The notes under the pieces: generated by a model
The model's database searches: none
Told to the model about the DNA's origin: nothing
What the model saw: only the letters and a program-made list of their open reading frames with translations
Translations under genes and position numbers: made by a program
Shown here: positions 11,589-24,246 of the stretch, in pieces
Layout of the letters: every line of letters begins with the position of its first letter
How positions within the stretch are numbered: position 1 is the first letter of the stretch
Source: Neolentinus lepideus HHB14362 ss-1
Taxonomy: Eukaryota > Basidiomycota > Agaricomycetes > Gloeophyllales > Gloeophyllaceae
Assembly (NCBI GenBank): GCA_001632425.1
Contig: KV425564.1
Location: 1 to 64,000 of the forward strand
Length of the DNA: 64,000 nucleotides
Direction of reading: 5' to 3'

Positions 11589-12218
11589 TCAGGAGCTCTT
11601 CCAATCGACGAAACGGAGAGCCATGTTCCCTTCAGGTGCGCCAGGAACGTCGCCGAAACCCAGCCGTGTATAGAACTTCTTGGCATTGTCGTTTCTTGGA
11701 TCGAGTCCAAGCCAGACAGCGTCGAGACCCTGCTCCTGCAGATATCTAACTGCTCGATCCATGAGCTTTCTTCCCCAACCCTGGCGCTGGTACTCGGCCA
11801 GGATATCGATATGCAGATGAGCAGGAGAAAATTTGACGCAAGCTTCTGGAGCAGTGTGCATCTTCTGCAGAAGTTTGAGATAACGTTGGTCCTCCGCCGT
11901 TTCGTCCAGTCTCCCTGGGACCTCTACAGTATATTTTTGCCTAAGGGGCGGCCACCACTGCTCCTCCGCTGCCCTCTCAAACAATCGAGTGTCGGTACAT
12001 CCAAGGATATATCCGACGACATCTTTAGTCTCGTTCACCTCCATCACGAATCCGAACGTTGTGGGTAGATTGACGTATGGTTCGGCATACACAAGACCGG
12101 GCAGCTCGCCATAGTTATGCAGACCTTCCGCTGATCCACCCGCGTTCCCAGTGAGGAGACATATTTTGGATAGGAAGGGTGCATCAGATGCTTTGACAGG
12201 TCGAATGGAGATATCCAT
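11589..12218 (-). CDS. GNAT-family N-acetyltransferase
   Basis: Single exon, 209 aa. GNAT enzymes move an acetyl group from acetyl-CoA to an amine. Acetyl-CoA-binding motif A is visible as QRQGWGRKLM (residues 144-153), following the beta-strand HLHIDILAEY. The C-terminal DPRNDNAKKFYTRLGF segment is motif B. The AHLHIDIL..YQRQGWGRKLM pattern resembles the acetyltransferase-like domain found in O-GlcNAcase C-termini and related bacterial and fungal stand-alone proteins, but the substrate cannot be told. It is transcribed divergently from DPH6 with 189 bp between start codons, so they probably share a promoter. Confidence 0.88.
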   Translation of the reverse strand: MDISIRPVKASDAPFLSKICLLTGNAGGSAEGLHNYGELPGLVYAEPYVNLPTTFGFVMEVNETKDVVGYILGCTDTRLFERAAEEQWWPPLRQKYTVEVPGRLDETAEDQRYLKLLQKMHTAPEACVKFSPAHLHIDILAEYQRQGWGRKLMDRAVRYLQEQGLDAVWLGLDPRNDNAKKFYTRLGFGDVPGAPEGNMALRFVDWKSS

Positions 12219-12407
12219 CTTGGTGTTTGGATAAATACTTGGAAATAGTAAGCAGCAGCTTGTAGCTCGAGATACCTAATGTTATCAAGGATCTGGCAAG
12301 GCATCAGCCACATTTAGAGAAGGCCCGGGAGTCGGCCCGGTTTACCTGAAAAGGCAGGTATAGTATTCCGCGAAGATTTGTACACCCAGACCGACACTAG
12401 TGACACA

Positions 12408-15072
12408 ATGAAGTATGTCGCTCTCCTGAGTGGTGGAAAGGACAGCTGTTTCAATCTTCTACACTGTCGACTCAATGAGCACGAGCTTGTCGTAGCTGCA
12501 TCTCTAGGCCCTGAGCGTGGCAAAGGTCCGCTTGCTCTCTCCGGCGTCATCTGGAGTTGACACTGGGCAAATATTAGAGGAGATTGACTCCTTCTTCTAC
12601 CAGACTGTCGGACAAGATGCAGTCCAATTTGTTGCCGATGCTTTGGATGTGCCTCTGTACCGCCGAGTTATAAAGGGAACTGCGATCGAAGTCGGATCTG
12701 AATATGGAAGCAGAAACGCAAGGGACCCAGCCGCTGTACAAGGGGACGAAACGGAAGACTTATATGCCCTGCTTTACGATGTGAAGGTATGATATATGCC
12801 ACATCTGCCATGTGATTAGCGTTTGACATCAACCAGTCTCGGCATCCAGATATTCTTGGGGTTTCTGCAGGCGCAATTCTCTCTGATTATCAACGCGTCA
12901 GACTGGAACATGTGTAAGTGAACTAGTATTAGGTCATGGGCAAATATTTAATTTTGATTGGTAGATGTCGGCGTCTATCTTTGACGCCTTTGTGTTACCT
13001 ATGGCAAAGGGATCAAGGGGAACTTCTCTCAGAGATGATTGCTTCGGGATTGAACGCGGTCATAATTAAAGTAGCAGGTATAGGGCTTACACTGAAACAT
13101 CTTGGGAAATCCCTAGCAGAAATGCATCCTACACTTCTCAGTCTGGTCAGTTTAAGTGCCCTGCCATTTTGAGTCTGGTCATTTATGTACTTGCAGAATC
13201 AACGATTCGGATCCCATATCTGCGGAGAAGGTGGTGAATACGAAACACTCACTTTGGATTCTCCTATGTTCAAGCGGCGAATTGTCTTGTGAGGAATCTT
13301 TCACCTGTATGACTAAGATGTCTTTAACTCTCTGTATGGAATTCAGAACGGAAACAGAAACCGTAATTCACTCCGATAACGACTTTGCTTCTGTGTCCTA
13401 TCTGAGGGTGAAGGGTGCTGCTCTGGAACCCAAAGAGGACCCATCGGATAGTTCCGTGAAAGTACCCCCTCTGTTGGAGGACGAGTTTTCCATGCTCGAA
13501 GACGCACTCTCAAACCTACAAGCAGTTGAACAACCAGAATCATGTGACATTATGAATCTGGAGTACCAGTATCGGCCGTATCTCTATGGCAGTGCTGCCA
13601 GTAGAATGCGAAGCGATTGGGCTGCTGTCACGAATATACATCGGAACATCGACGATGCCAAGATCACGTTGGAGGAAGAAGTCAGAGAGTGCTTTGGTAA
13701 ATTAGAAAGTATGTCCATGATCATTATCCTCGGCAGCACCCTTGTCAGCTTGCAGTAATTTGTTTCAGACAGACTAGATTTGATGTCCTTGGAACTCCGG
13801 AATTGTGTCAACATCAATATATTCCTGTCATCTATGGACATCTTTGCCACTGTCAATGCAGTGTATTCCGAATATTTTGGAACAAGTCCCCCAGCTCGGG
13901 CTTGCGTCGCTGTCGACCTACCTTCGCCAATCCGGGTCATGCTCGATTGTGTTGCATACAGCAGAGACGCAAGCTCAGAGCGAAGAGCTCTTCATGTGCA
14001 GAGTATCAGTTACTGGGCGCCTGCAAACATCGGTCCCTACTCGCAAGCCATCACTGTATGTTACTGTCCTTGAAAAGTGTGCATACGGACTAACGCTTTC
14101 TAAGGCAGACCAACGTATCTTCATATCCGGACAGATCGGACTCATTCCGAGCAGCATGTCTATTCCTTCGCCTCGTTCCTTATTCCAGGAAACCGCTCTT
14201 GTTTATCAGCACGTGACAAGGATCATGGACGTTCTTAAGGGCCATCATCCTGACGCCAGGCCGGGGCAAGCCCAGTTAGCATTGTATTGGCTCTCTGATC
14301 GAGGGAACATCTCTATCGTGAAAAAGGCGGGGGAACTGTATACCGACGTAGGTAACGTATTGCACTTTCAGAAAACTATTTAAGCCTCTTGTCCTCAGGA
14401 TGCAGATGTTCCCACCCTCTACGTATCCGTCAAAAGTCTGCCAAGAGATGCACTAGTCGAGAAGCAAGTCCTCTGCCACACGGGTAGATTCTTGATGCGT
14501 GATGAGGACGGAGATGAAGAATTCCACCCGCGAGCTCCAATCACTAATCGAGGTTTGTCTAAACTTAAGACCAAACTTCTGAGACATTGATGCATCGCAT
14601 CTAGATGAAATCAACTCTGGTTCGTTCTCCTTGTACTGGGAGACATCAACTTTCGACCTGGTGGATGGAGGACCGTCGTGTGCTCTAATCTGCGTCCGAG
14701 GCCAAAGTAAGAGCTCGGACATGGTTTCACGACAGTTCACTCATTCGACATTACACAGATCCTGATGAAACAGCTCTTGATCAACTCAAGTCCAACACGC
14801 TTATCTCTCGGATCCTACACCGTGCACTATCAATCCGCTTGTTCCATACACCTTCTTGCTCATCTGAAGGTGGGAATACCGGCCATATGATCTGCTTCTG
14901 CCGCTGACCTACAAAACTTCCTGCAGTTACGCCAGTCATCACATCGCTATGCGACCCCTTCGTACCTGTAACACCAATTCCATGTCGGTCCCTCTCATCC
15001 CGAACAGCAAATGAATGGGATTACGCTATTTGTATCATAAACGACTGGGACATGATAGATCAGATCAGGTAG
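12408..15072 (+). CDS. DPH6: Diphthine-ammonia ligase Dph6 with C-terminal RidA-like domains
   Basis: Twelve exons: 12408-12525, 12578-12786, 12837-12913, 12965-13145, 13197-13288, 13347-13708, 13769-14055, 14105-14347, 14399-14552, 14605-14706, 14759-14869, 14927-15072; 693 aa. It catalyses the last, ATP-dependent amidation in diphthamide synthesis on elongation factor 2. The N-terminal PP-loop SGGKDS (residues 8-13) binds ATP. The family blocks FFYQTVGQDAV, YLWQRDQGELL and HICGEGGEYETLTLDSP follow. The second half holds YjgF/RidA-like domains (for example SYWAPANIGPYSQAI and RIFISGQIGLIP), the usual fungal fusion. The protein ends about 100 bp from the convergent transporter gene. Confidence 0.94.
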
Positions 15073-15170
15073 ATAGGTGCTACAAATTATGGTACAAGGT
15101 GTGTAAGTGGCGTTGGGGGATCCAAGTGTCTGGGAGGTATCCATAGTGTGTGGATATAACAGAACTAAAA

Positions 15171-17517
15171 TCAAGCAGAATCTTCTTCCTTGAGAAGCCG
15201 CAGCTCGCCCAGCCTCCGCCTCATCTCCTTCTCGGTGCGAGTGGGGGGGACCATACGAGCGATGAGTGCTCCAACCTGCAGAGAACAATATGAGAAACAG
15301 ATAGAAGATATCCTCAACTAGATCACGCACCAATGTACACAAGCCTCCAAACCGCAGAACCCATGCCACACCGTTCTTCCCATAGTATACGTTGTGGTTG
15401 TTAGGACCGTCGTCCACGTCAGCGTCCACATAGTGGAAGATGGCGCTAGACACCAGGGCGATCTGATAAAAGTCTCTTGTTAGTGCAGTCATGAAAGAAC
15501 CGAAAAAACAACTAACGATGAACTGCGGGAACACAATCGCTAAATTGTGGATGCCCAAGATCGTTCCACCCGCGACTGGCGTCGCTTCAGCAATCACTTC
15601 GGGAGCAGCATCGAACTCGTCCCACGAATGGCTGCGAGCTAGCGGTGCTCGCTCGCCAGTTGAAGGTCTCCGGTACACCGCGGGTGTGGATGCGACGCGA
15701 GAATGAGAATGAGAAGGCCGCCGAGGTGACTGTTCCACTCTTCGCTCGTTCCTGCCACGGTCATCACCTCCTTCTTCGAGCTCTTTCAAGAACTGTGATA
15801 GGGTCAGTGGGATAAGCAAAAGGTATAGATATGCAGGGTGGTCACTTACCTCCATGATGATTGCGAATGGCGCCCAACATGCGACTGCCCAGCAGATTCC
15901 AACGAGACTGATCACAGCAATAGCCTACAATAATAATGAGACGTCAGATCCACGAGAACTTAATAGTCAAGAACAACCCACCTGATTTACAGTCGAGACG
16001 AAGAAGGTCGAGAAGGTCAGGACAGTAAACAGTAACAGTGCTCCCGTCCATATATTCCGAAGTAAAAATGGCATAATAGGGAGCCGCATAGGTTTGCCTC
16101 TCCTGGCAGCCTCGGCCCGCCACTGACGGACAACATCCCGAAGGTGAGTGATCTCCTCAGCCCCCTCATCGGGCTTCGACAGCAGCCGCGCATCCCGGCG
16201 AGCTAAGTGGGGCAACAGTGTCCCAGCAACAACAGCCACAAGACTGTACAATAGCATCGCAAATTCACCCATCCTGGTGGCGTAATCCTTGTCCGGATCC
16301 TTGCCGAGCTCGTACGCCATCACCTGACCGACATACGTCGTCGAGTAGAAGAGGAACGGGAACCACCCCATGAATGCGAAGACCTGAACAAAACAGACGC
16401 GGCGGATTGGTTTCGGTAGCTTGACAATCGCACTGTAGATGTTGTTCAGCACGTCGCGGAGCTTTTGGTTCGCACCGGGAAGCTTCTGCCGGGCCTTCTC
16501 GTGCTGCGTGAAACAGGTTATCCAGACAGTCAGAACTAGGATTGCCAGTGCGACAACGCAGAACTTTCGGAACTGGTCTCCACCAAGGAGGCGCAGGATG
16601 GGCATGTTGGCGAGGGGGAGGAAACCCAGGCCGTAGCCAACGATGTTGCCGGCGTGTGTCATACGGCCGTGCCAGGCATTGCCTGCGCTGAGCTGCTCTG
16701 ACGGGGTGATGTCCAGTAGGAGGTTTCGCAGAGAAGCTTGTAACGCATTGAGCGCAAAGTCCAGGAGGTAGAAGGCGACAATGGCCAAGCCGATAGCAGT
16801 ATCTGAGACCTAGCTGCAAGATTAGCATGGGGAAGGTGCAGATCGAGTTGACAGGTCTTACCTGATGGGCGCGCTTGGGATCCCAGTCTCCGGCACCGCC
16901 TCCAACGAGGTCGACGAGGAAAGCGGCGATACCTTGGCAATATGCCAACGCGAACATGGAGAACACGAGGACCACAGTCGACGACACTACCCAATGCCGT
17001 CGACGGTACCTCGAAGTCGACGAATCCGATATCGCACCTATAGACCAGATTGAGCTGCACAGCGAAAATGCCGCACTGAAGACACACCTATCAGAGGTTG
17101 TGCAATCAGACCGCTTACCGGGCCCGCGAGCCAGACAAGACTCGTCAATTGCTCCGATAATCCCAAAGAAAGTAAAAATGGTGTTCCGTAACTATAAGAG
17201 GAGGGAGAAGATGTACATCTCCTAAACAATGCCAATCAGACCGCATCTCACCCTAGTTCCGCTGTCCATGCGATCTGGGCTCCTGCCATAGACACGCTCA
17301 AAGCGATGAGGTCCCATGTTGTAAGACGACGCTTCCCGGGTTCTGCGACCTTGTTGACGTCGTCTCTGGCATCAGACACGACGGTAGATTCGCCTGAATT
17401 TGCAGCGCCGTAAGATCCGGATGACTTGGACGAAGTCCTCTGTTTGTTAGTTCGCGACGGCCATGGAATCTGGGTCGTTGGGTCGGGGTCTGCGTTGGGA
17501 TTCGTAGGCAATGTCAT
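15171..17517 (-). CDS. MFS transporter of the sucrose / alpha-glucoside permease type
   Basis: Eight exons on the minus strand: 17252-17517, 17088-17191, 16862-17037, 15982-16809, 15850-15924, 15517-15792, 15331-15462, 15171-15275; 653 aa. A ~75-residue hydrophilic N-terminus precedes twelve predicted hydrophobic segments. The first-loop signature is seen as GPVSGLIAQPLIGAISD followed by a basic SRYRRRHW. Other marks are NAWHGRMTHAGNIVGYGLGF and CFVQVFAFMGWFPFLFYSTTYVG, which match the GPH-like sucrose transporter family including S. pombe Sut1. A large Ser/Arg-rich cytoplasmic loop (about residues 485-545) separates the last helices. Likely plasma-membrane or vacuolar H+/disaccharide symport; the substrate is inferred from the family only. 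Exon 2 was read through an internal GTAAGC because that preserves the transmembrane segment. Confidence 0.9.
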
Positions 17518-18835
17518 ACGCGTTGATGAGTAGAAGGAGATCAGGGGAGGGCGAGACAGGAATACTGGCCGCGAAGTCCTGAAGTAGGCAGCATGCCAGT
17601 GTATGAAATCCTGTTAGTCGGCGTTCCCCGCACACGAGGTCTGTGGCTGTGCCTTGCACACTATTCTCAGCCACCTCTGCAGTCACACTGCCCATGTATG
17701 GCACGGAAATTTAGAGGTCTACTTTATTTCAAGCTGGTCATCTTAGCTGTCTCTATGGTGTCTGTGCGTCGATGAAATAGTAGGGGACTACGTGATTCTC
17801 CCAAAAATATTACATTATTTATGCATACTGAAATCGCTCATGCGCCCAGGATCGCCGTTCCTGTTCCGCTCGTCAATAACACGAGCTCTTGTATGCTTTG
17901 GGCTCATACCCTTACAACAAGCTGAAATAGAACTCGAAAGAGGCATCTGAAGTTGTACATCTAGACAAACACGCATTACACAGCTTGTGGTGTCGCCAGA
18001 TATGAAGACCAGCTTGTCTAAAAGTTCATGAATGAAATTCTTTCTGAGTTCCTTGAACTACTTAATGCGATATCACCACACCATCTTTCACCATTAATCT
18101 GGCATCAGGGGTTGTAGTATGTGTGTCCATCGAACTCATGCGGCCTAGGTTTTCGCGCGGCAGCCATTCCCTCAGCCCACAACAGGATGCTCAGGCGACT
18201 CGATGTATGTACTCGATCCATGTGTAGAGTATGCTGAAAGCTCGTTCACGCATACTGTTTTTGTATACCGCTACGCCTAAGAGACATTAATGGAAACTTG
18301 GTGTGGTGTCATGCCCAAACGTAAAGGGTGAGTTGGAAAGACTGGTCTTCTCGTTGCATTGAACCAGTGCATTGTGATTGACGACCAACACACCCCAGCA
18401 GTGTGACGAAGGTAGCTTTTTCCGAGGACTTCCCCTTCTACCAATTTTCTCCCAAGTGAACCACTGGAAACATATCTCTGGAAGCTCTGCATCGCCAATA
18501 ATCCACATGAATATCCGGAGCGCAGTCTTCCACCTTCCTTTGGTGATATTTTCAAAGCCAAGAGAACCTGAGGTCCGCCCTTGCGGAAAGAGTTCCTGCT
18601 ATTTGAATGTCTGTGTCGCAAAATGCACAAGTGTTCATGTCCTTGCGAGTAACATTAAATGTTGTCGCCCTGATAGTCCGTTACTCAGATTGTGATAAAT
18701 AGCACCAGATGTCAACAAGATAAATATTATACCCAGCGATTCGGATACAGCAATGCGACAACACAGCAAGACAACCCAAGTCCTACAATCGTCTATGAGT
18801 ACACGAGAGTCTCAATTGAACTACAATACACAGCG
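17518..18835. other. Intergenic between transporter and ankyrin gene
   Basis: About 1.3 kb containing the transporter promoter and the 3' flank of the ankyrin gene. Short overlapping ORFs on both strands around 18277-18695 shadow each other and show no domain. I see no RNA gene or transposon ends. Confidence 0.5.
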
Positions 18836-20884
18836 CTAGGTCCTCAGAGAGGTTGTAGAGTTACCTCGCTTATGGCCGCCCGCGGCCAGTTGAGGGTCAA
18901 TCGATGGTAGCGGTTTCGAGAGCAGGTTGAATGGGAGGCGGCGGGTGGCAGTCGGAGTCGTCTGCGCGGCTGCGGCCGGTGGCTCGCGCTCAGGCGGCGG
19001 GGGGAACTGAGCGTAGTCACTTGGCGGGCCCGTGTAATCTCCGGGGTTCCGTGGCGGGCCTTTGGCATTCAAGCTGGCCTCGCGGCTCACCGTGCGTGGA
19101 GGGGTGACGTGGGCAATTTTGTCATCGGGCGGGGAAAAGGATAACGGAGTCGGACGGGTGGGTGTGGTACCAGAACGATTCCGGAGCGCGTCCTGGACTG
19201 AGGTGTCCTTCGCAATTGGAGTTGGAGGTGGACTTCGAAGCTGGGCCGCAGATGCGGACGGCCGTAACCGGCGCATTACTGCCGCAGTGCCACCGTTTGA
19301 GAATATGGGTAAGGGAGGGAGCCCATGCGTGTGATTGGAAGGACGCGCATTATTTGATAGTGTGTCCACAATACCAGGCGCTGTATCTGCACTGCCACTC
19401 CGATTTCGGGTTTGTCGATACCGCGCGATCGCGTCAGCATCGTGCTCACGCACTCGACTGGCTATTGGTGCTAACGCAGACGCTGGATTGGGCAGGATGT
19501 GGGGTCGCGAAGAGTTCGCAGAATGTGGAGCGGGTGACACAGGAGAGAAGGTGCTGGTACTGCCGGAAGCGGATGCATTGCTGGGGTTCTGATTCGAGTG
19601 GATATGGAAGAAAGAGCCGGATGATGAATTTGCAGAGACTTGAGACGGGGATGAAGTTGTGGATATTGAGGACTGGCTGTTCGCATGGGGTCGTGGCGGT
19701 GGTAATGGCATACTATCTAAATCGCTATCTGATGTGACGGTTGTCCGACTACCGCCTGAACCGCTGCGCATCCGGAGGGAGCCATTGATGGCTTCCCGAG
19801 ATCGTGCTAGTAACGATGGAGGAGCGAGTGCGGGAGATACACCGTTCCATTCGTTTCCCCGAGCAGCAGCCTGAGCAAATACTTGTCTGCGCGCCTTCTT
19901 GTTATTCTCAACATGGTGCCGAGCAGCATCCTCTAATGTATCTTTGGTACTGTACCTGTAATAGGTATGTTGATGCGAGTCACCATTAAAGGACTGGACT
20001 GGAACGTACGAATAAGCATAGTCTGATGGGATGAATCCTTCGTTGTTACGAGCCAGATACTGACAACCTCGCTCAATCAATAATTGGACGATCTAAAAAG
20101 TCGTCAGCGAGGCTCCACATTGTAATATGCCTGGTGTGCGTACTGGAATGTGACCCCACGCGCTAGCACTGTATATAATAGGGATAAGTTTTGAGAAGTC
20201 GTGACGTAGTGATTATACATACTAGTGTAAAGATGTATTTCCTTCATTGTCTGCTAAGTCAAAATCGGCTCCTAAATCCAAAAGCATCTATGGTAGATCA
20301 GTGAGTGACCCCTTGCGAGACAACTAGACCACAGCCTTACCCGCACGAGCTCCTCATTTCCTCGGAGGGACGCTACATGTAGAGCGGTTCGACCCTTGGC
20401 GTTCGCCCAATCCAGTACGAAGGGATATCTATCGTAATACATTCGGGCCATGCGTAGAGCGGCTGCCATGAGATCGGGATTTGAGGGCTTGAGTGCATAC
20501 GGGCTATTCGAGGGAGGTTTGAGGTCGGCAAGCAGAGTCAATATTGTATTGAACTCGGCATCCTGGGTCGCGCAGGTATAGAGTGAAAGGAAGTCACACG
20601 GAACAGCCGCCACACGGACACACCTTGCTGAGCTCCTCATCGTCGTGTCCGGCGGTCAGCAGAAATTCGAAAGTTTCTTCGTGTCCAAGTACTGCCGCCC
20701 ATGCCAGCGAAGTGAATCGTCTGTGCACGGGATCAGGATTGCGCATGTCGGTCCTTTGTATAAGCCGCTTCACGAGGAAGAGGTTGTTCTCTGCAACGGC
20801 CTGTTAGGGCTGTACGGCGTGTAGAACAGCATCCGCACCTTGAACCGCTCGTCGTAGTCGCGCAGACGCATCTTTCTCTGCCAT
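18836..20884 (-). CDS. Ankyrin-repeat protein, possibly TORC2 subunit Avo2-like
   Basis: Seven exons on the minus strand: 20839-20884, 20624-20790, 20341-20562, 20223-20287, 20144-20168, 20010-20092, 18836-19955; 575 aa. The N-terminal ~200 residues hold four or so ankyrin repeats: NNLFLVKRLIQRTDMRNPDP, FTSLAWAAVLGHEETFEFLL, GRTALHVASLRGNEELVRML, GNTSLHYASAWGHIPIVQLL. The remaining two thirds are low-complexity Ser/Pro/Asn/Arg, ending in a TTSLRT tail. The architecture (LRRAV..LVKRLI start, central ankyrins, disordered Ser-rich tail) matches yeast Avo2, a non-essential TORC2 component. Ankyrin proteins are easily confused, so the name is an inference. The first intron ends at the AG (20791) that gives AVQENNLFLVK. 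One exon is only 25 nt. Confidence 0.85.
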
Positions 20885-21128
20885 GAAGCGCGTCGACGGA
20901 AGAAGAAATGGAGGAGAGGACGAAAGAATGATAATTACGATTACACCGCGGTCATGCCAGGCTATGCCGCGATTGCCACGTGACATCCATTATCGCTTAG
21001 ATTCTTTTTCGGGTCACTACAGTCCCGGACAGACAAAGACAACAAACTTGTTTCCGGCCGAGCCAGAGTTATTTACGTGAAACCGACCTCGGATTTGGCC
21101 TCAGAGAGGTTAAAAACGTCCAAAAATG

Positions 21129-21503
21129 NNNNNNNNNNNNNNNNNNNNNNNNNNNNNNNNNNNNNNNNNNNNNNNNNNNNNNNNNNNNNNNNNNNNNNNN
21201 NNNNNNNNNNNNNNNNNNNNNNNNNNNNNNNNNNNNNNNNNNNNNNNNNNNNNNNNNNNNNNNNNNNNNNNNNNNNNNNNNNNNNNNNNNNNNNNNNNNN
21301 NNNNNNNNNNNNNNNNNNNNNNNNNNNNNNNNNNNNNNNNNNNNNNNNNNNNNNNNNNNNNNNNNNNNNNNNNNNNNNNNNNNNNNNNNNNNNNNNNNNN
21401 NNNNNNNNNNNNNNNNNNNNNNNNNNNNNNNNNNNNNNNNNNNNNNNNNNNNNNNNNNNNNNNNNNNNNNNNNNNNNNNNNNNNNNNNNNNNNNNNNNNN
21501 NNN
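21129..21503. other. Assembly gap (375 Ns)
   Basis: A run of N between the start of the ankyrin gene and the start of the STEEP1-type gene. It hides part of their shared upstream region. Any ORF spanning it is artificial. Confidence 0.99.
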
Positions 21504-21702
21504 TGGGGGTTACAGGGGGTTTACGAGAAATCGGCTCGTACCAATCACTTCCTTAGTGTCCAAATCACTCATTTCTGCAATAAAAATGAGGTTCCCACGG
21601 CCGTTGGGGCTGGGAAAGTCCGGTCACCGAATTTGTTGTCTTTGCTTGTCCGAGACTGTAGTGCTCTTCGGTCGCAACTATATACCAGTCAGCGCAAAGT
21701 CC

Positions 21703-22374
21703 ATGCCCAAGGTCATCTCCAGGTCCGCTGTCTCGTCCTCCACTGATGGTCTGTCCGTGCTGTCTACCTGAGGCTCTTGTAACCTGAACGCTCTATCTCC
21801 AGCTGCCCCGACGGCGTCCTCGGCCGCTGCGTTGCGCGTCTACTGTAAACTCTCCGCGTCGTTTGCACTTTCTCAGAGCTAATAATCTCCACTGATCGTT
21901 AGACTGCATTTGCGGCGAGTTCATTGTGGGTTTCACTTTGATCTAACTTTACCCTAGCTCACCTCATCTCGGGCCCAGCTTGTTATAGACAAAAGTCTGG
22001 CTTCTCTCCCCAGACGTCAGACGGACGGTGCTATCATTGTGAGATCCCAGGACAGTGATGCCGGCAAGGCTCGAGTCTTCAAACTCAATGCTACTCCAGG
22101 CGACCCTGTTCTAGTGGAGAGGTATGTCACGGCTCAAGTTCCTTCTCATCAAACGCGTGACACCATTCCAATTCGCAGGCAAGACGGCCATGAGCGACAG
22201 CACAGATTCCTCTGTCCTCGGTGCGCCTTACCCATTGGTTATCAGTCCACCCCTCCTCCAGAAAAGTCGGGGCCGTACTTGTACATCATCAAGGGTGCCT
22301 TGACTCAAATGCAGGGTCAAGTGCCCGCGGATGCGTTCGAGGGTGAGAAAGCCGTACGGAACCGGCAGAAGTGA
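21703..22374 (+). CDS. STEEP1 (CXorf56) family zinc-finger-like protein
   Basis: Five exons: 21703-21748, 21803-21844, 21903-21925, 21979-22121, 22179-22374; 149 aa. The protein starts MPKVISRSAVSSS and continues VYYCICGEFILVIDKSLASLPRR, then HERQHRFLCPRCALPIGYQS. This is the order of the small conserved UPF0428 / STEEP1 family (STING ER exit protein in animals). The paired cysteines (CxC and CxxC) are likely zinc ligands. In fungi there is no STING pathway of the animal kind, so the role is unknown. Splicing through a 23 nt exon is needed to form YYCICGEF, and the fit is exact. Upstream ATGs at about 21556 and 21589 are in frame but lack family similarity. Confidence 0.88.
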
Positions 22375-23399
22375 AGGCAAGCCACTCATTCACTTGTCTC
22401 ATGTTCTAATACCTCCTTGTATCGATGTGCTGTCCTTCGCTACACAATGTGGATCAGACGCGCACGTACCTCAATACATTTGGTTCTCGACCTTACGGTC
22501 TAATTAATGCCGCGTAGTTTCGTGACACAACGTTATAAGATCCAGGGCATTCATAAACCTTCCATTTCCATAAGCTTTCACCATTCTATTGGACAGATAA
22601 GGAGACATTGTATATATTCGAGAACGACTACCATTTGCGAACAAAGAACAGACGTGTGAATGCAATGCGAGGCCAACACTTTGAACTGCATATGTTGACC
22701 CACATGTCCACCGTAGAGTCCAGAAGAAGGACGTTCTTATACTGTGGAGACGGCGACGTGTTGATCTGAAGCAGACAGAAATGGCGTTAACAATGAATGA
22801 TTTCGACGCGATTAAAATATGGGATAGAAGAGGTCAGATACCGTTGTAGAAAACGTTTACTCATGACGCCGACGCTAAAGTCATGCGTTGACGTTCATAC
22901 AGTGTGAATAAAATTGTCATCACCCCAGGTCGAAAGTGAAAGAAGACAGGTATTAAAGGCGGTTAAATTAACTCACCATACTATTGGATCCCGTCCAAGA
23001 ATTTCTGCACGCCGTCCAAGCGTTCGAAGAGAGAATGCAAAGCCAACATCGCAGGTATCGAAGAAGACGAAGACGCGAAGTTTTGGGTATATCTTTATTT
23101 GCACTTGTTTGCACATCTCGCGTATACAAGCCCAAACAACGCGCTCGCGTTATTTCCTAATTTCAAGTACAATGCTTTTCGCGCACTCCAAGTACAATGC
23201 GTTCCTCTCCTGCCTCCTTGCTTTCGCTCCCATCTCATGCAAAGTATACTTAGTAACTAAGCAACCTTGTATACAGCTGTAGGTCCTTGTGTATGCGCAC
23301 CCAAGTTTCCCAAAGAAGGTAAACTTTGTAGGTGACGCCCCGACACCCATTGCTTGATTGCCTAGCGATGGTCGTTGTATTCTGGAGACGTGCTGCTGG
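22375..23399. other. Intergenic, no supported gene
   Basis: About 1 kb. Short ORFs around 22914-23282 are not supported by any domain or splice structure. Nothing recognisable. Confidence 0.5.
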
Positions 23400-23408
23400 T
23401 ATATAAGG
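23400..23408 (+). promoter_or_regulatory. TATA box of the small-protein gene
   Basis: TATATAAGG lies 135 bp upstream of the ATG at 23535, followed by a pyrimidine-containing leader. Spacing fits a fungal core promoter. Confidence 0.5.
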
Positions 23409-23534
23409 GACCCGGCTGACATGGTTCTCCAGCAGTTCAGCAGCTTCAGCAGATAGAGCGCGGTCTTCCCCTACTCTCAGCCATCCTTATCCTCAGACGT
23501 GCCTTACTACTTTGCCAACCAATTATATTTGCCG

Positions 23535-23756
23535 ATGGCTCACAGCACCAGCACATTTTCTCTCTTTCCCATCAGCCCTGCCGCACCAGGCGCGTTTGCG
23601 CTCTTTGCCACATCATCCAACCCACGCGAGAATCATGCGTTATATGAGAACATCCGGGTCGCCTTCACCAAACCGGCCCAGCGCAAGAGGAGTGCGAGCG
23701 TATCATCCATCGAATCGCTAAAGGAAGGCTTGTTCAAGATGTTCGGCGCGCTGTAA
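23535..23756 (+). CDS. Small hypothetical protein (73 aa)
   Basis: The ATG at 23535 gives MAHSTSTFSLFPISP and a 73-residue protein with no intron. The frame is open further upstream, but only from a GTG at 23499. The C-terminus has a basic patch (QRKRSASVSS) followed by an amphipathic SIESLKEGLFKMFGAL end. A clear TATA box upstream supports transcription. No domain is recognised and the function is unknown. The RKRSAS motif looks like a possible basophilic-kinase site. Confidence 0.55.
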   Translation: MAHSTSTFSLFPISPAAPGAFALFATSSNPRENHALYENIRVAFTKPAQRKRSASVSSIESLKEGLFKMFGAL

Positions 23757-24246
23757 ATGCAGACGCAAATGTACACTCGCGAACACCATATACCCTCACC
23801 ACAGATACCCCATACCCACCCAACTGCCACGCTCCTTCCCCCCACAATCATTACGACCCATATCCTTGGACCACAAGGAGAATACACAGTGCTAGGCTTG
23901 GGCTGCAGAGGATCGCTCACGCGTTCAGGCTCTATTCAACAGACAGTACGGGAAGTGGCAGGATGTGACCAGAAAGGGATCAGAGAAGCCTACGCTTACC
24001 TCGTAGTGGGAGCCGGAATGGACAGATACTTGTGACAGGGCGGACAGTACGAATGGACTTGTACGTACGATTGAAGGGATAAAGGGACACTTGCTTAGCC
24101 ACACAATGGAAACCAGTCAAAGAAGTCAAACTGCCTCTCCGCTTGATCGTGCTTTGTCTGAGAGACTTCAGATAAATTAAATGACTAGAGATACACGTTG
24201 ACAAAAGAAATAAACTATCGATACATTTCAAAACACCTCCGCTGAA

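Noticed and set aside
21077..21746. ORFs spanning the N gap
   Set aside because: Unknown bases were read as open codons; no real sequence supports them.
23499..23534. GTG start for the small protein
   Set aside because: Fungal nuclear genes start at ATG almost always; the ATG at 23535 follows closely.
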